From Glandiceps talaboti (Eukaryota; Hemichordata; Enteropneusta; Spengelidae): a DNA stretch of 64,000 bases. The notes under the pieces were generated by a model, which had not been told where the DNA came from, searched no databases, and saw only the letters and a list, made by a program, of their open reading frames with translations. Location: positions 7,420,001-7,484,000 of the forward strand of contig NC_135566.1 of assembly GCF_964340395.1 (NCBI RefSeq), written 5' to 3'. Both the position numbers and the translations under genes were made by a program. The stretch's first letter is position 1. Each line of letters starts with the position of its first letter. Below are positions 12,508 through 42,473 of this stretch, one piece after another.

Positions 12508-12750
12508 GGTCAAAATAGAACAAAAAGGTTGACTTATTCTCAGTACCTGCAATAGCATTTCACCTCATGCTAGAAGGTCAAAATAGAACAAGAAGGTTGA
12601 CTTATTCTCAGTACCTGCAATAGCATTTTACCTCATGCTAGAGGGTCAAAATAGAACAAGAAGGTTGACCTATTCTCAGTACCTGCAATAGCATTTCACC
12701 TCATGCTAGAGGGTCAAATTTAGAACAGGAAGGTTGACTTATTCTCACAC
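12508..12750. repeat. 68-base minisatellite, about 3.5 units
   Basis: Units start with GGTCAAAATAGAAC at 12508, 12576, 12644 and 12712 and contain AGAAGGTTGACTTATTCTCA. They are nearly identical, so the array is recent. It lies about 280 bases past the stop of SEC14-like copy 1, close to A-rich sequence with possible AATAAA signals at about 12434-12455. Confidence 0.92.
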
Positions 12751-12930
12751 ATGCACATGCCTATAGTAATGCATGTTGTGGTATCGACCAAAAAATTAAA
12801 TAGTCATTATTTTTATGACACCTGTGTGGCAGAGTGCTATTGCAGATATTGAGAACTAGGTTACATTTATTATTCATAGTAATGAATATGCATGAAATAT
12901 ATACATAAATTAACATATATAATTATGTAA

Positions 12931-12956
12931 TAGGGAACTTGCAATCCAGATATTAA
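12931..12956 (+). mobile_element. end fragment of the TAGGGAACTTGCAA MITE family
   Basis: TAGGGAACTTGCAATCCAGA matches the first 20 bases of the MITE at 5582. The following sequence does not continue the match, so only the end remains. Confidence 0.5.
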
Positions 12957-13104
12957 TGTCAGGTAAAGCAGTAAGTAACATATTGGATTACTTATGTGAA
13001 GAAATGAAAGCCATTAATTTGTAAGCAGGAACATTTACTCTTTACTCAAACAATGTTATGTCTGGCACTACATACATCTATAAATAGATTGCAGTATGTC
13101 ATCA

Positions 13105-13660
13105 CTACACACCATATGGTGGTACAGATATATCATCCCTTCATTATTTTTCATGAAATTATTTTTCAGTTACTTTGTTTTTGGGAATTCATTTAGGATT
13201 ATGCCTTAAACTTGACAATGCAGACATCTCTATAGATAGCATTATATTGTCATTATACACCATATGTCAAAAGTAGTACTTTTTTATCACCCATTAACAA
13301 TTTTTCCTGAAATTATTTTTTGAGAACTTTGTTTTAGGTTATTCATTTTAAAAATGCCAATGTCATAGATGTAGCTGACACTGTAGATGCATCTAAATTG
13401 ATAGCTTTATATTTTCATTATACACCATATGTCGACATTATACTTTTTTATCACCCATTAACAATTTTTCCTGAAATTATTTTTCAATTACTTTGTTTTA
13501 GGTTATTCCTTTATGATAAAAATTGCCTTAAATTTGACAATGTTATAGGTGACACTATAAACACCAAAATCGCTAGCACTATATCTTTAGCATACACCAT
13601 ATGTCAATACGGGTATTATTTTATCATGAAATTATTCTTCAATTACTTTATATTAAAGTC
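13105..13660. repeat. degenerate tandem repeat, unit about 150-170 bases
   Basis: The landmark ACACCATATGTC recurs at about 13257, 13423 and 13593, with a variant at about 13108. It is followed by a TTTTTATCACCCATTAACAA motif and TTTTCCTGAAATTATTTTT in the better units. The region is AT-rich, and open frames across it look like chance. Confidence 0.8.
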
Positions 13661-14424
13661 GTTCAATGCATTTTACTGCAACATTTTCTCATGTATTTAA
13701 TTTTTATAATGAGCGATTTTGGGGAAAATTTCATTACCATTTTGTGGTCATTGACCTTCAGAAAACAATTTTTGTTGAAATTTAGATACGTGTAATTTTT
13801 ACTGCCAATTTTATAGACATATTATTTTTTAATGAGTGAAACTGTAAACAATAATGGTATGATTTAATAATATCCAACAGTCAATTTAGTGATATATTTC
13901 ATGTAAAATACAATTTATAACATTTTAAATATGCATTTTAAAATATGTCTTTTTTTTGAGAACTTAAGTATTTACCATGTGCTAAATAACTGTACTTCTT
14001 ATTTTTGATGGCAGTATCAGTTTGTATTCAAGAATGCATGTTTATGGACTGTTCATTTGGAATCCCTTTTGCAAACATTTTTAATGAGTTGAAATTTTCA
14101 TTATTATCCATTTAATTGTCTGCACAGTTATTAAATATTGTCTGGTGTTTACAGATATTTTTTTAAATGAAATTAGGTATTCTGCAATGTATTTACATAA
14201 ATTACCATAAGTTAGAATCTGATTAAAATCTGATGTAGGAATACCTTTACCTACCTTGAATCTTTCATATGTTGTAGTTGGTTTTTATTTTATTGTTCTG
14301 AGAGTGATTGCGTCTTCCTAATCATGTATGTGAGACGTTGGTGTTTAAATTCTGAGACGAGAGTTCTTCCTCAACAAATCATTGTAGTGAACTTGGTGTG
14401 AGCATGTATATACAGTGTGTTGCC

Positions 14425-14730
14425 AGCTACTGTTCATTGGCACTGTTTGATACACCTACATAGACACCAATAAGAAATTGCACATACTCCACATTTAAGA
14501 TAGCAGAACGCAATTTGTTGCTACTTTTAATCTGAATGAAAAACAAAAATGATTTTGCAACAAGATGCAGACACAGAGGTGCCAATGTTTTGATGTCTGT
14601 ATGTATGGTGACACACTTGTTCCTTTTATTTATACAAAAATGTCACAAGAATATTTCATTCAATATTATTATCTTGAAGTGTAGCATGTGCAGTTTCTGT
14701 TTGGTTCCTGTGTGGTTGGCAGTAACCTGC
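14425..14730. mobile_element. possible diverged copy of the MITE at 50657-50949
   Basis: TGTTTGATACACCTACATAG, AATAAGAAATTGCACATACT and a later GAAGTGTAGCATGTGCAGTTT stretch match the order of blocks in the element at 50657-50949, with many substitutions. The ends are not clean. Confidence 0.45.
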
Positions 14731-14799
14731 AACACGCTGTATATTACAGTAAAAGACGATAACTCTGCCAAAATAAAACCGCATTCTCACATCAGAGTC

Positions 14800-16500
14800 T
14801 GATCAGATTGCATACGGATATTACGTTAACACTACTGTGGACAGAATGGACTGTCTGCTGTCAAATTATAATTTACATTACCAACCTAACATGCTGTTTG
14901 TGCAGTACAGTTACAGTGTGGTTTGTTTTCATTTCAGTCGTTGACCCTACAACAAATTAGTGTTATCCACTGATTTACATAAGTTAGGTCCAGCAAGAAA
15001 ATCGATTCTAATCAAACGGAACTGTAAAAACTTGAAAGAGTAAAAGAATATCCACAAAGCAAATATACACGAATTTTAAGTAGGACATCATATTTGCAAC
15101 ATTTAGTTCCAGATAGATATCATGTAAATTGTAAAGGGCACAAGCTCAGTTAACTGTCTGCTGGCATTCTTACAACTGTTGATTACATAGTATGGAGTTC
15201 CTGTACATTTTTATACGTATAATAAATTGCGTCATCGGATAATTTATGGGTTATATCCTAATACCAGGTTTGGGTTCAGTCAATTGCAAGTGATGGTTAA
15301 GAAAATGGATTTGTGACTTTAAAAAAATCAGTACTTTGTATGACAAAGCCATTTGTGACAGTTTTACTCTCCATGGTTTTTAGTGAAACTACATAAACTT
15401 GAATCTGCGATGTAGTACAGCATCATTACATGGTTTAATACATGTTGAAATAAAATTAACACTCGTTGGACACGTAGTATAGATTTAATTTACAAGGTTC
15501 AAATTGCAATATAAATATTATTACCGCATGTGAAAGGGGTTATGGGACATAATGTGTTTGATATATCCAATCACAGTGTATTGTGATTGTTCTATTGAGC
15601 CAAAATTTCTCGTTTATAAACGATTTTACATGGGAGATTGTATGGGGGTAGGCCTATACGTAGTCATCCATTACAAAGTCGGGACAGAGCTTTTGTAATA
15701 GATGTTACCTTTCTCTCATAATCTCCAATATAGGCTAGGTTTTGGTTACAAGACCGTAAAAGGGTCGGAGTAAAATGTATCATCCCATTGTGCAAGCCAC
15801 TGTGTTTCTCGTCGTATAATCTCGTGCCCTGCAACGATGATGAAAGTAGGTCATATGCTCATTTGTTAACCTGTGTTATGTGACCTCAATAATAAGCCTG
15901 TGAAACATACTATCGCAGTGATGGCTGACTTGCTGTTCGATTTGTCTTGCGTCATCTTTGCACTGTTACTATGACCACACCTCGGACGACGTTGATGACG
16001 AATTTATCCAGTCTGTTACCTTTACTCTTTTGAACTTACTATTATCTTGAAATCGACACATGGAGGCTGCGAGATAGTGTCTGCTTGGCTAATACAAACA
16101 TGGGCGTTTCATAGGGGCCTGTACATGTGTTGCCTTTCGAACTCCAGTCGCATCACATGAGATAGAGAACGGATGGTACGATCCCGGGGGTACGATAGAC
16201 TTTGAAGTTTGATCGTATGTAATTCCATCCAATCAATATAGTACCAAAGGCATTCGTTCGTTGGATCGGTCATGCTTTTGTGATCTTGCCAAAAAAGAGG
16301 CATGACTCACTAGTTGTGTATATGTGTTGTCAGTCTCGGATGAGCGCGATATCACCAACAGACATTGCAAGAAAAATAAGATAAATATTAAGTAATTGTG
16401 CTATTTAGTAATACGCAAGTATAGAGGTGAGTGTATTTAAATAATATGGTCTATTTATAATACCAACTATTAATATAGTGATGCTTGCATGCAGTAAATG
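14800..16500. other. gene-free spacer
   Basis: I see no exon, RNA gene or clear transposon structure in this stretch between SEC14-like copies 1 and 2. It is ordinary AT-rich sequence with short open frames lacking any domain. Confidence 0.5.
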
Positions 16501-16761
16501 AATGTCGGTGGCCAAGTGGTTAAACCACTTGCCTCTTACCACTGCGGTCGGGGTTCGAACCCCATTCAGGGTTCGATTAAATTTACCACGCTGTAAGTAA
16601 GAAGAGTGCCATTCAGTTTGACTCTACCGAACAACGCAGGTTTTCCCCGGGTACTCCGGTTTCCTCCTGCATTAACACTGAACCCATGAGGGATGGCCCT
16701 CACTGGACTTCTTGGGAGACAAGTGTTTAAATGCTTAAAGAACTATCCAGTATAAATAAAG

Positions 16762-16811
<50 letters not shown>
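16501..16811 (+). mobile_element. full-length tRNA-derived SINE with (ATT)n tail
   Basis: The head has RNA polymerase III promoter boxes: box A TGGCCAAGTGG at 16509-16519 and box B GGTTCGAACCC at about 16552-16562. A central domain at about 16635-16680 contains CCCCGGGTACTCCGGTTTCC, a motif I associate with the conserved Nin-DC type of metazoan SINE core; that family assignment is from memory. The 3' part has CTCACTGGACTTCTTGGGAG and TATAAATAAAG, and it ends in about 15 ATT repeats typical of LINE-mobilised SINEs. It is not a functional tRNA gene: no cloverleaf closes. Confidence 0.85.
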
Positions 16812-18200
16812 CAATGTAGTATGTGATTGCCATGCGTATGCAATACAGGATTGGCATGATGCTAGCAGAACTCATAAGTACTAGCCATGTATAACTGCAA
16901 AATACTGTCCAAATTTAGAAACGGTCTAAAATGGTTGGGGAAAAAATGATCTGAAACTGTGACAGCGTTATTTGTGCCATTTTTTCTCATTTTCACATCT
17001 ACATGCAAAGTTTGATAATTCGATCAGGTGCAGCAAATGAAGTCGCGCGCGCGCGTGCGTGTGTGTGTGTGTGTGTGTGTTTCGTCCCAATTTTTCATAC
17101 AAGGGTGTTCAAAATATCTACCCATATACAATCCAAAAATAGACCCATTGTTACTCTAAGGAAAATCATCTCCCATATGTTACTGACCCCGTGATTGGTG
17201 AATGTTCTGATTTGATGGAAACTGTGGAAATTTAAAATCGACCACATACCCGTACACCTTTCTATATGGGAGTACCTCTCCCTCGGAAAATGATGTATAC
17301 ATTAGATGGTTCGGCATATTATTATTCGGGCGGCATATGACAAATTGCAATTGATTTTCAGTTCGAGGGCATTGAGTAAATTATATTCTTTTGGCAACCC
17401 TGGGCCCGTATGCCATGGGGAGGTGAATGGAGGATGTACCACCCAAATGGGTAATACCTTTATACGGGAAATTCGTAAACGGGTTCATTTTTTCATCTGA
17501 AAATTCCCTAAACACACGGTATCTGTATAGACGAGTACTTTTTCCATGATGCTTAAATGTCTCCAATCCTCGAGTATTTTAGGCAAAATCACGCCCACCG
17601 AGCGCCTATAGCGCCTATCCAATTAAGATTCCGGGGTAACGACCTATATAGTGCCCCAACGACTGAATGTGCTGACTGACCTTATTCACGGGTCTCAGTG
17701 TTTCATATGCACCTTAAATATGGGTCATTTTGTTCACCGAAAAATACGTTACTTAGACAATTAGTAAATTGAAACACCCCTATCCAAAATGTATCCCAGT
17801 ATCACAGCCCGGGGGTGGGGGGCGCGTGCTATTGGCTTACTTAATTAGCATTATGTAAAATAGAATAGCCTAATCAACGAACATACATTCCAATAGAATA
17901 TTTGAAATATCTTGGATAGTAATATCTTTCAGGCTCGATTTGGGGCGATGTGACCCAATTATTCAAGGTTGCCACTGATTGGAAAGCATACATATACTTT
18001 ATCACTCATTAAGGGAGCCTTCAGTATTTACAAGGGGGAGGGCCGGAGGAAATCATACGTGGTCGTAAAACATGACCCTCTCCCCATTCTCCATTTGTAA
18101 AAAGTGACCCTCCCATTTGTCCCATTTTGTAAAACATGACCCTCCCCATGACAATTGCATATACTGAACGTTAACCAATATTCCCATTATATGTATACAG
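16812..18200. other. gene-free spacer with probable old repeat sequence
   Basis: No exon is recognisable. A GC-alternating and (TG)n stretch lies at 17043-17080. The sequence from about 17290 to 17830 is CG-richer than its surroundings and full of short direct repeats, suggesting degraded transposon DNA. No terminal repeats or protein motifs can be named. Confidence 0.45.
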
Positions 18201-18805
18201 CAGGGCTCCAAATAATGGCCTTTTACTTGCCCCGGGCAAGTGATTTCATGGCTTAGGCAAGTTGTTTTGAAAAGTACTTGTCCCAAGGGACAAGTAGAAT
18301 TTCATATGATTATTGATAGGGATGTGTTTTTGCCTGTGACCATGCTGTACTTATCAGACACTGCACATGTCTGATAGGACTTTGGATACATTGTATAGCC
18401 ATGGTGCCAACAAGTCTGGAAAATGATAACATTGTAGCAATATTGAGAAGATGTTTTTCTTGACTGTCCACTTTTCAAAACAATCTGGACCAGCCGTCCT
18501 TGACATACTTTGTTTACTCTATCAAGAAAATATACCTGGAATGACCAGTGACTCATTGAATATTGTTCATCAATAATAAATTGCAGACTGGTTTTGGGTG
18601 TTTGAATCAACTGCAAAACTTTCAAAGTGGCATTTTTTGACAATAAAGAAAAGAAAGACCAATCAATCCCAACAGTGTATTTTTAAGCCACAAACAAAAT
18701 ACCCCACTATTTGGAACGGGCAAGTACTTTTTGATTTGGGCAAGTACTTTTTATTTTCTACTTGCCCAGTGGACAAGCGAAATTTTTTCATTATTTCGAC
18801 CCCTG
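18201..18805. mobile_element. non-autonomous DNA transposon, hAT-like ends
   Basis: The left end CAGGGCTCCAAATAATGGCC and right end CATTATTTCGACCCCTG form imperfect inverted repeats beginning CAGGG, as is common in hAT elements. Subterminal repeats of GGGCAAGTACTT and GGACAAGT occur near both ends. The interior has no transposase. A clean 8-base target duplication is not visible. It lies between SEC14-like copies 1 and 2. Confidence 0.65.
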
Positions 18806-19000
18806 ATACATACGAATTAAATGATTTTGACCCTGTATTAGAAAGCAATATTTGTACATATAAAGTGACAAATTTACTGGCTAGTTTAACCTTTCTCTTA
18901 TAATCATACACAATCTAGTTAGTCACTCTAATCTGGCTCACTGGTACAACTTGAGTCAGTACATGTATCACTGCCCGTGTTCTCTATAACATTCAAAACT

Positions 19001-19002
<2 letters not shown>

Positions 19003-19081
<79 letters not shown>
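19003..19081. repeat. (ATC)n microsatellite
   Basis: About 26 perfect trinucleotide repeats. A poly-methionine frame on the reverse strand is an artefact. It lies about 410 bases before SEC14-like copy 2. Confidence 0.98.
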
Positions 19082-19491
19082 AGGGAAGACTATCAACTGA
19101 AATGATTAGGAGGATATAGAAACTTGCGCAATTAACGTCTTTGAGAGGGGGGGGGGAGATTCCTGCGTGCTTCTGACAGCATTTCATTCAGCGTGGAGGT
19201 GGGGGTGGGGTACGCAAAAAGTTTCCATGTTCCCACCGGCATGTAGATATAAATCAAGATTAGAAATATTTTTACCAAAAATGATTTACATTCCCACCCA
19301 AGGCACTTTTTTTTGGTAATGGTGTTTGGACATTGACTTATTTGCAAGACCTGTTCCATGACATATCATTAACAACAATGTCGTTAGCCTTAACTGTGTA
19401 TTCAAACTTTGACCTTTGTGTGACATTGTATTATAACAGAGGAGCCTAGACAACGCTGGATATCTGATTACAGGTGAAGATATAAAGAAGA

Positions 19492-28161
<8,670 letters not shown>

Positions 28162-28173
28162 CAAGAATTATAA

Positions 28174-28179
28174 AATAAA
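28174..28179 (+). promoter_or_regulatory. polyadenylation signal of SEC14-like copy 2
   Basis: AATAAA begins 13 bases after the stop codon. Spacing is short but usable; other signals farther downstream cannot be excluded. Confidence 0.5.
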
Positions 28180-28682
28180 CACCAGATGCCTGCTTTACCA
28201 ATGACGATATCATTTTCTAACTCTGTCGATAAAAATTAGACTGTCGTCGTGTCGTTACGGCGTACTCTTCAAAAAAAGATAATCGTAAGCGGGGTAAAGG
28301 AGATGCCGCAGAGCGCCCGACACAGCGTACCCCCAAGACTGCCGAAGGAACAGAAGCTGAAGTACATGCAGATGATCTGTTTCGAATTCTCAAAGTAGAA
28401 TAATTATTGCAATCAAACTGATGAAACCTAAACGTTTCAGATAGTAACACAAATATGTAAATTGTATTTACATAAAAAAGGATAGGTCAAAGTTATGATC
28501 TAATCTTTAAATTCAGTATATAATCACAAAGTTTACAATTCAAACCATTAGATGGTATTCGATCTTATAAAGAGTATAGAGTAAATGATTTATGGTGACA
28601 GGAACATTATACAATAAACATTCATATTTTGTAAGTCGGGGTAGCCTGTATAACTAATTCAAATTATTTACACATTATGCAA

Positions 28683-28930
28683 TAGGGAACTTGCAAACCC
28701 GCCATATTGAATGTTGCATCATGGGGAATGTGATAATAAACACTAATCAAATAGTATTGTAAACAATAATGTTACATTGTTTTTAACGACAAATGATCAA
28801 TTCATAGTCACCATGAGCATTGTGGGAGCTTTATTTCATCGGTAGCTCCAGATTAGGTATTACGATAACCACAGTAAATCCCATAGTCCTTTGCGTCTGA
28901 GCATGCTCAGTCTGGATTGCAAGTTCCCTA
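28683..28930 (-). mobile_element. MITE, family with TAGGGAACTTGCAA ends (copy B)
   Basis: TAGGGAACTTGCAA and TTGCAAGTTCCCTA form the ends, and the interior is the reverse complement of the element at 5582-5829 with scattered substitutions. At 248 bases it has the same length as copy A. It lies about 520 bases past the stop of SEC14-like copy 2. Confidence 0.85.
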
Positions 28931-28999
28931 TTGGAAGTCATAAACCAAGAGATAACCTTAAGTCCATCACCACTCTATTTAAATAAGAATGTTGTTTTT

Positions 29000-29512
29000 T
29001 ATGTATATAATTATGATTTTTTTAAGAATTACAAAATATATCATTTTAAATTTTACTTGCTCCAGGACTGCGTTGGTATTTGCTTCGCTAATTAGTCTAG
29101 CGAGTAGATGTGGAGTTAATCCTAATTCTCACAAACCAAAATATATTTCTAAATCCACATCAAGTTGAATATTTAACTAATCAGGCACATGCAGTTAACA
29201 ATCCACTACATGCTACTGTTCCGAGAACATTTAATTTTTATTAATTGAGCATGCGCAGAGTAAACATTTGGTGGAAGGAAATAGATACACAATTTACCAA
29301 TTTACATGCATCTCTTTTTTAATAGGAAATCATACCTAAGCTATAATTTTTTTCCATTTTAATAAAAAAAATTTGTATTTTGTATGTATATAATTATGTT
29401 TATTTTACAAATCGCTAAATATGTCATTTTAAAGTTACATTTAAATTTTAAATCTATTTTAACCCAGGACAATGTTGATATTTGTTTCGCTAATTAGTCT
29501 AGCGAGTGGAAG
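29000..29512. repeat. pair of direct repeats, about 110-130 bases each
   Basis: ATGTATATAATTATG..., a TATCATTTTAAA block and TTCGCTAATTAGTCTAGCGAG occur in the same order at about 29000-29105 and again at about 29381-29507. The shared end TAGTCTAGCGAGT is nearly exact. It could be two copies of one element or one element with long direct ends. Confidence 0.7.
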
Positions 29513-29754
29513 CCACTTAAAATTAACAGATTAAATCGTTGTTGTACTCGACAAAAATCGTACTAAACATTTCTACATTTCATTGTCTGGCTCAAAAAAA
29601 TAGCTCACTGACAGCCTGGGTTACATTTCATCATCTGACATACTGCCCGTTTCATGTTAGTGTTCATGGGCTCTGTTTGATACAATCATGCAGAAACATT
29701 CAGCAACTTTACATGCTACACTTTAAGATATCAAGATTTACTGTTTCTTCAGAC

Positions 29755-29756
<2 letters not shown>

Positions 29757-29808
<52 letters not shown>
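29757..29808. repeat. (TG)n microsatellite
   Basis: About 25 TG repeats in the spacer between SEC14-like copies 2 and 3. Confidence 0.97.
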
Positions 29809-29809
<1 letters not shown>

Positions 29810-29934
29810 ACCTTTTATTGAAACTATGCTTGAAGATGATCGTCATTAAAGGACAATAAATTGATTTAATAATACTTTAACAGTGAATATTTATTGGTCT
29901 TGACAGAATGAAAGCTATTCCAGTACTTGCAAAC

Positions 29935-30082
<148 letters not shown>

Positions 30083-30639
30083 CATCCACCTGCAGCATTA
30101 CAATCTAGTTTGCTATTAGTTACTTTTCACTGATATGATAGCTACATTTGGAATCTCATTAATACAAAAAGAGTTTAGTTATTATCTGTTTTGATCAAAG
30201 GGTTTTCGAATGCATTGTGTTGTGAGCCATCATTCATGTCATACAGACACATTAATGGATGAAACTACATGCACAATAATGATAAGTACACCATTATAAC
30301 AACTTTACCATCAATTCAATTATGGCTAAAGAGATGATTGATGGCATTCGTTGCAAAGTAAATAAAGAGAGGTTTGTGTATCCATACATACACAAATATT
30401 GATTCAAAATTCATCGGATACTGACTATTAGGGCTTTTCCGATCAATGTCATAAATAAATGCTAATTTCCGGTAGACGACGGTTCATTCCTGTCTTCACA
30501 TCATTCTGGATAATCAAGAAGTCGATTTATTCTTTAATGTACAGTAGCGGAAAGAATAATATTTAAAAAAATAATTACTTTAGAATTTTCGTCGTTCCTG
30601 TCTAGCCTACTTGTGTTTTGTGAGTTCGCGTAGTTTGTT

Positions 30640-30960
30640 CGATCATCTACTTACTGGTTGTTTGGTTCCTCTAATTTCAACACTTATCATTTAATTATTT
30701 GTTCTCATTATATAAATGAGAGAAAGAAACTTTTTTCTTCTTTTTCATTAAGTAATTACAATTTTCATTCCTTAGATAACAAAAGTAAATTTTTACATAT
30801 TTTGTCTGCAGATGATAAACTTTCTCTTGGAAACTTTCTTGTTAATGTGAAAAATATAGCAGTTGGCTAAATGATTGTATTTTATTTACTTATTTTTGTA
30901 TGCTTTACCATGCTCGCTAAAGCATGATGTTACGCAATAAAGATTGGTATTGGTACTTAT
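30640..30960 (+). mobile_element. LINE 3' fragment (end of ORF2 and tail)
   Basis: A frame at about 30655-30870 contains YHLIICSHYINERKKLF, then a hydrophobic/charged stretch (KSKFLHIL, ending KNIAVG). This resembles the cysteine/histidine-containing C-terminal region after the reverse transcriptase of CR1/L2-type non-LTR retrotransposons. After the stop come about 60 bases, AATAAA, and a short TTGGTATTGGTA tail, as expected of a LINE 3' end. The 5' part is missing. Confidence 0.6.
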
Positions 30961-32463
30961 ATGATAGCCTTTATACTGAGGATGGATAGGCCTTAAGCTC
31001 CAACCACCAGACTCTGCCGTTTTCAGCCGCCTTAGTGACTGTGTATCATAGTATTTACTTCACATACACCCTTCTGTTCTAAATTGGTTCTTTTGTTCGT
31101 AGTATAAATTTGTGACAGTAATGTCTCCTCGTTGTATCATGGGGACTATTTCGGGCATACACTTATGGTTATCGTTATGTTAGTAATGGTTACAGTTGTG
31201 GTTACCGGTTCCACACACCAAACACAGTGATCAGGTGCACGTAAGCTTATTGTTGCTCAGATTGCCGCCCTGGATTACCGTTTTCTTAGGAAAATATCGT
31301 ACGAATCCTGCTGCTACAAATGTATCAATTTCTATACTAGTAGAAATATACAGGTAGGAATATATAGTCAAAATGTTGTTATATGAAGTCTGTAGACCAG
31401 GAAAACAACAATCTACGAAATATTACACGCCCCTATGACTGTATGTACTGCTGATCCACATATCGAAAGTTGCCGTAAACAGGTGACATCTATATAGATG
31501 CACGTGAGCGAGTGTGTTATGGTTACTACAGTGTGACCCCGCTCACCAGGTAGATGAGGGTCAAGCTATACATATATCAATGACTACACAGGAAAGGCTT
31601 TCTTAACAAGTGTACATTTCTTGCAAATGTTTCCCAAGCTTACTTCCTTCACACAAATGTCGTAAATATTGCCGTAAATACAAAACCACTTGTTATAAAA
31701 TGAAACCATTCTCAGATTGTGAATCGCTACAAACGCTTCGAATGTGAACTTAAAATTGCACCTATGAATCGCTATATTTATCGCTTGAAATGAATATTGC
31801 AGAAGTGGATTTTAATTTAGCTTTAAGGAGGAAACGAGTAAACTGTTCATGCATATATACATGCTTTTTGAATTTAGAAAAATCACAACTCTTCACGAAG
31901 AGGTCAAGTTGGAACTTGATTGGTAGATGGTCTAAACTTCTTCCTCCCCTATATTCCAAATTGATTACAATTGATTACATTTGTAACAATATTCTATTGT
32001 AAAATGGAGATGCCTCGAAGAAAACATTAACCGTCTCAGACTTTTGAATATTATAAATATCACACAGTGATTTTTGTCATCTGAACGGAGCCAGGGATCG
32101 TGGGTTAAGGATAAACGATTTGATAAATAGCCGGGATATAGATACATACAAGTATGAATTAGAGAAATTAGTGACAAATCCATCACATTTAGTTGTTTTG
32201 AAAAACGCGGGCAAGACGCACGCGCGCGTCGGGGGTTTGAGCGCAACTTAAGATTGTATCCGAACGACAAGCTACATCTGAATCTGAATCTGAATCTTGT
32301 TCTGATAATTATGTCGTCGGTACGACTAACAACTAATCAATAATCACCGGCTGAATTCATGATCGCATCATGTCAAGCACTAATCAGATGGTAGTTACTG
32401 GAGACAATACATAGTACATCACGTGTAAAGTGTTTCAGTCAGTACCTTTATACTTCTGTAACT
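30961..32463. other. gene-free spacer
   Basis: No exon is recognised. A short (CTGAAT)n run at about 32273-32297 directly follows a CG-rich stretch (32200-32265) and could be the tail of an old retroelement; that is a guess. Confidence 0.45.
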
Positions 32464-32516
32464 GAAAAAAGGTCGTGAACCGAGTGAATGTGGATCGTGG
32501 AAGCCGGGAGAGGAAG
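32464..32516 (+). other. candidate non-coding 5' exon of SEC14-like copy 3
   Basis: A CG-richer stretch ends GAGAGGAAG followed by a consensus donor GTAAGT at 32517. A TATA-like TTTATACTT lies about 20-30 bases before it, near 32448. The coding exon 1 of copy 3 at 33295 is preceded by an A/G-rich leader shared with copy 1 (TTTGGTGAAGAAATTGAA), so an upstream leader exon is expected somewhere. The link is inferred from position only. Confidence 0.25.
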
Positions 32517-33071
32517 GTAAGTGAAGCATCACCTTGATCAATCTTCAAGTTCACCGAACGCCGGAGTTCGTTGCATGCCGGTTGTCGTAACCGTATGGAA
32601 AGTAACTAGTCACTTAGTGCTTTTATAACAAATAGCTAGTAACGTGTATTGTCTCATAATTTGCCAGGTAAAGATTGTTGTAAGTTTTACTGATATTCTG
32701 TTAGTCGTTCACATTTCGATTCTCACCGGATAGTATGGTTGTGACCTAGTTGTGTGACGTCAACATAAGAAAGTACGGTGACGAGCTCCGCTGTGATAAA
32801 TGGGTGTTCAAAGGTCGATGGTAATACTGTCAGATATCGCGTGACATTTGTTGTGTTTCCCTTGGTGACATACATGTACATCGTATGTTTGAGATGAGTA
32901 TGACAAATGAGAGACACTACGGAGTATAAAATAATGGTTTTATTGACGGTAATATATTGTGCCAGAGGGAAGTATATATGGAAAATTTCAGTAGTAGAAA
33001 TTCAGTGTAGAATAAGGCAAATGTGCATAGTACTATCAGGTCTTCAACTCTATGAAAAATTTACATTTTCA

Positions 33072-33195
<124 letters not shown>

Positions 33196-33294
33196 CCTTT
33201 CTCTATGTATACTTGTAGCTATATGCATGTGTTTATTGGCAACAAAGAGAAGTTTGATAAATACTGGTACTAAGTTTGGTGAAGAAATTGAAGA

Positions 33295-42060
<8,766 letters not shown>

Positions 42061-42473
42061 TTTGGAAGGTCAGGAAGACATGACAAACCAGCAATATACA
42101 CTTAGAAGCATGGAATCAGGAAAGGATGACAAAATGGTATGATGAATATATGAAGCATGGAAGACAAAACAACACAATGAATTCATGAAGTATACATAGT
42201 GTAGCAAATCTTTGGATACTTTGGTGCATACTTTTTTTTTCACATTTGAGTACACTCTGGGATAAGAAACCCTTTTCAGTAGTAGATAGGTCTTATCACA
42301 CAACCAATGGTTGTGTACAAGAACTATTTACTGCTATGCTTTACCAACCTGATGAAATATTTTAGGAAACCTTCAGTTTTAGAGATTTTGATTAATGTAA
42401 GTAAAGTTACACATCTTGCAGGCATTTGAATTGTATACTTTATCATTTAAACCGATTACACAGAGCATGTAGA

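Noticed and set aside
13398-13795. Overlapping hydrophobic open frames
   Set aside because: They lie in an AT-rich degenerate tandem repeat and change frame between units.
16505-16575. tRNA gene
   Set aside because: Only the promoter boxes are conserved; stems do not pair properly, and a SINE body with an ATT tail follows directly.
18999-19187. Poly-methionine reverse frame
   Set aside because: It is the (ATC)n microsatellite read backwards.
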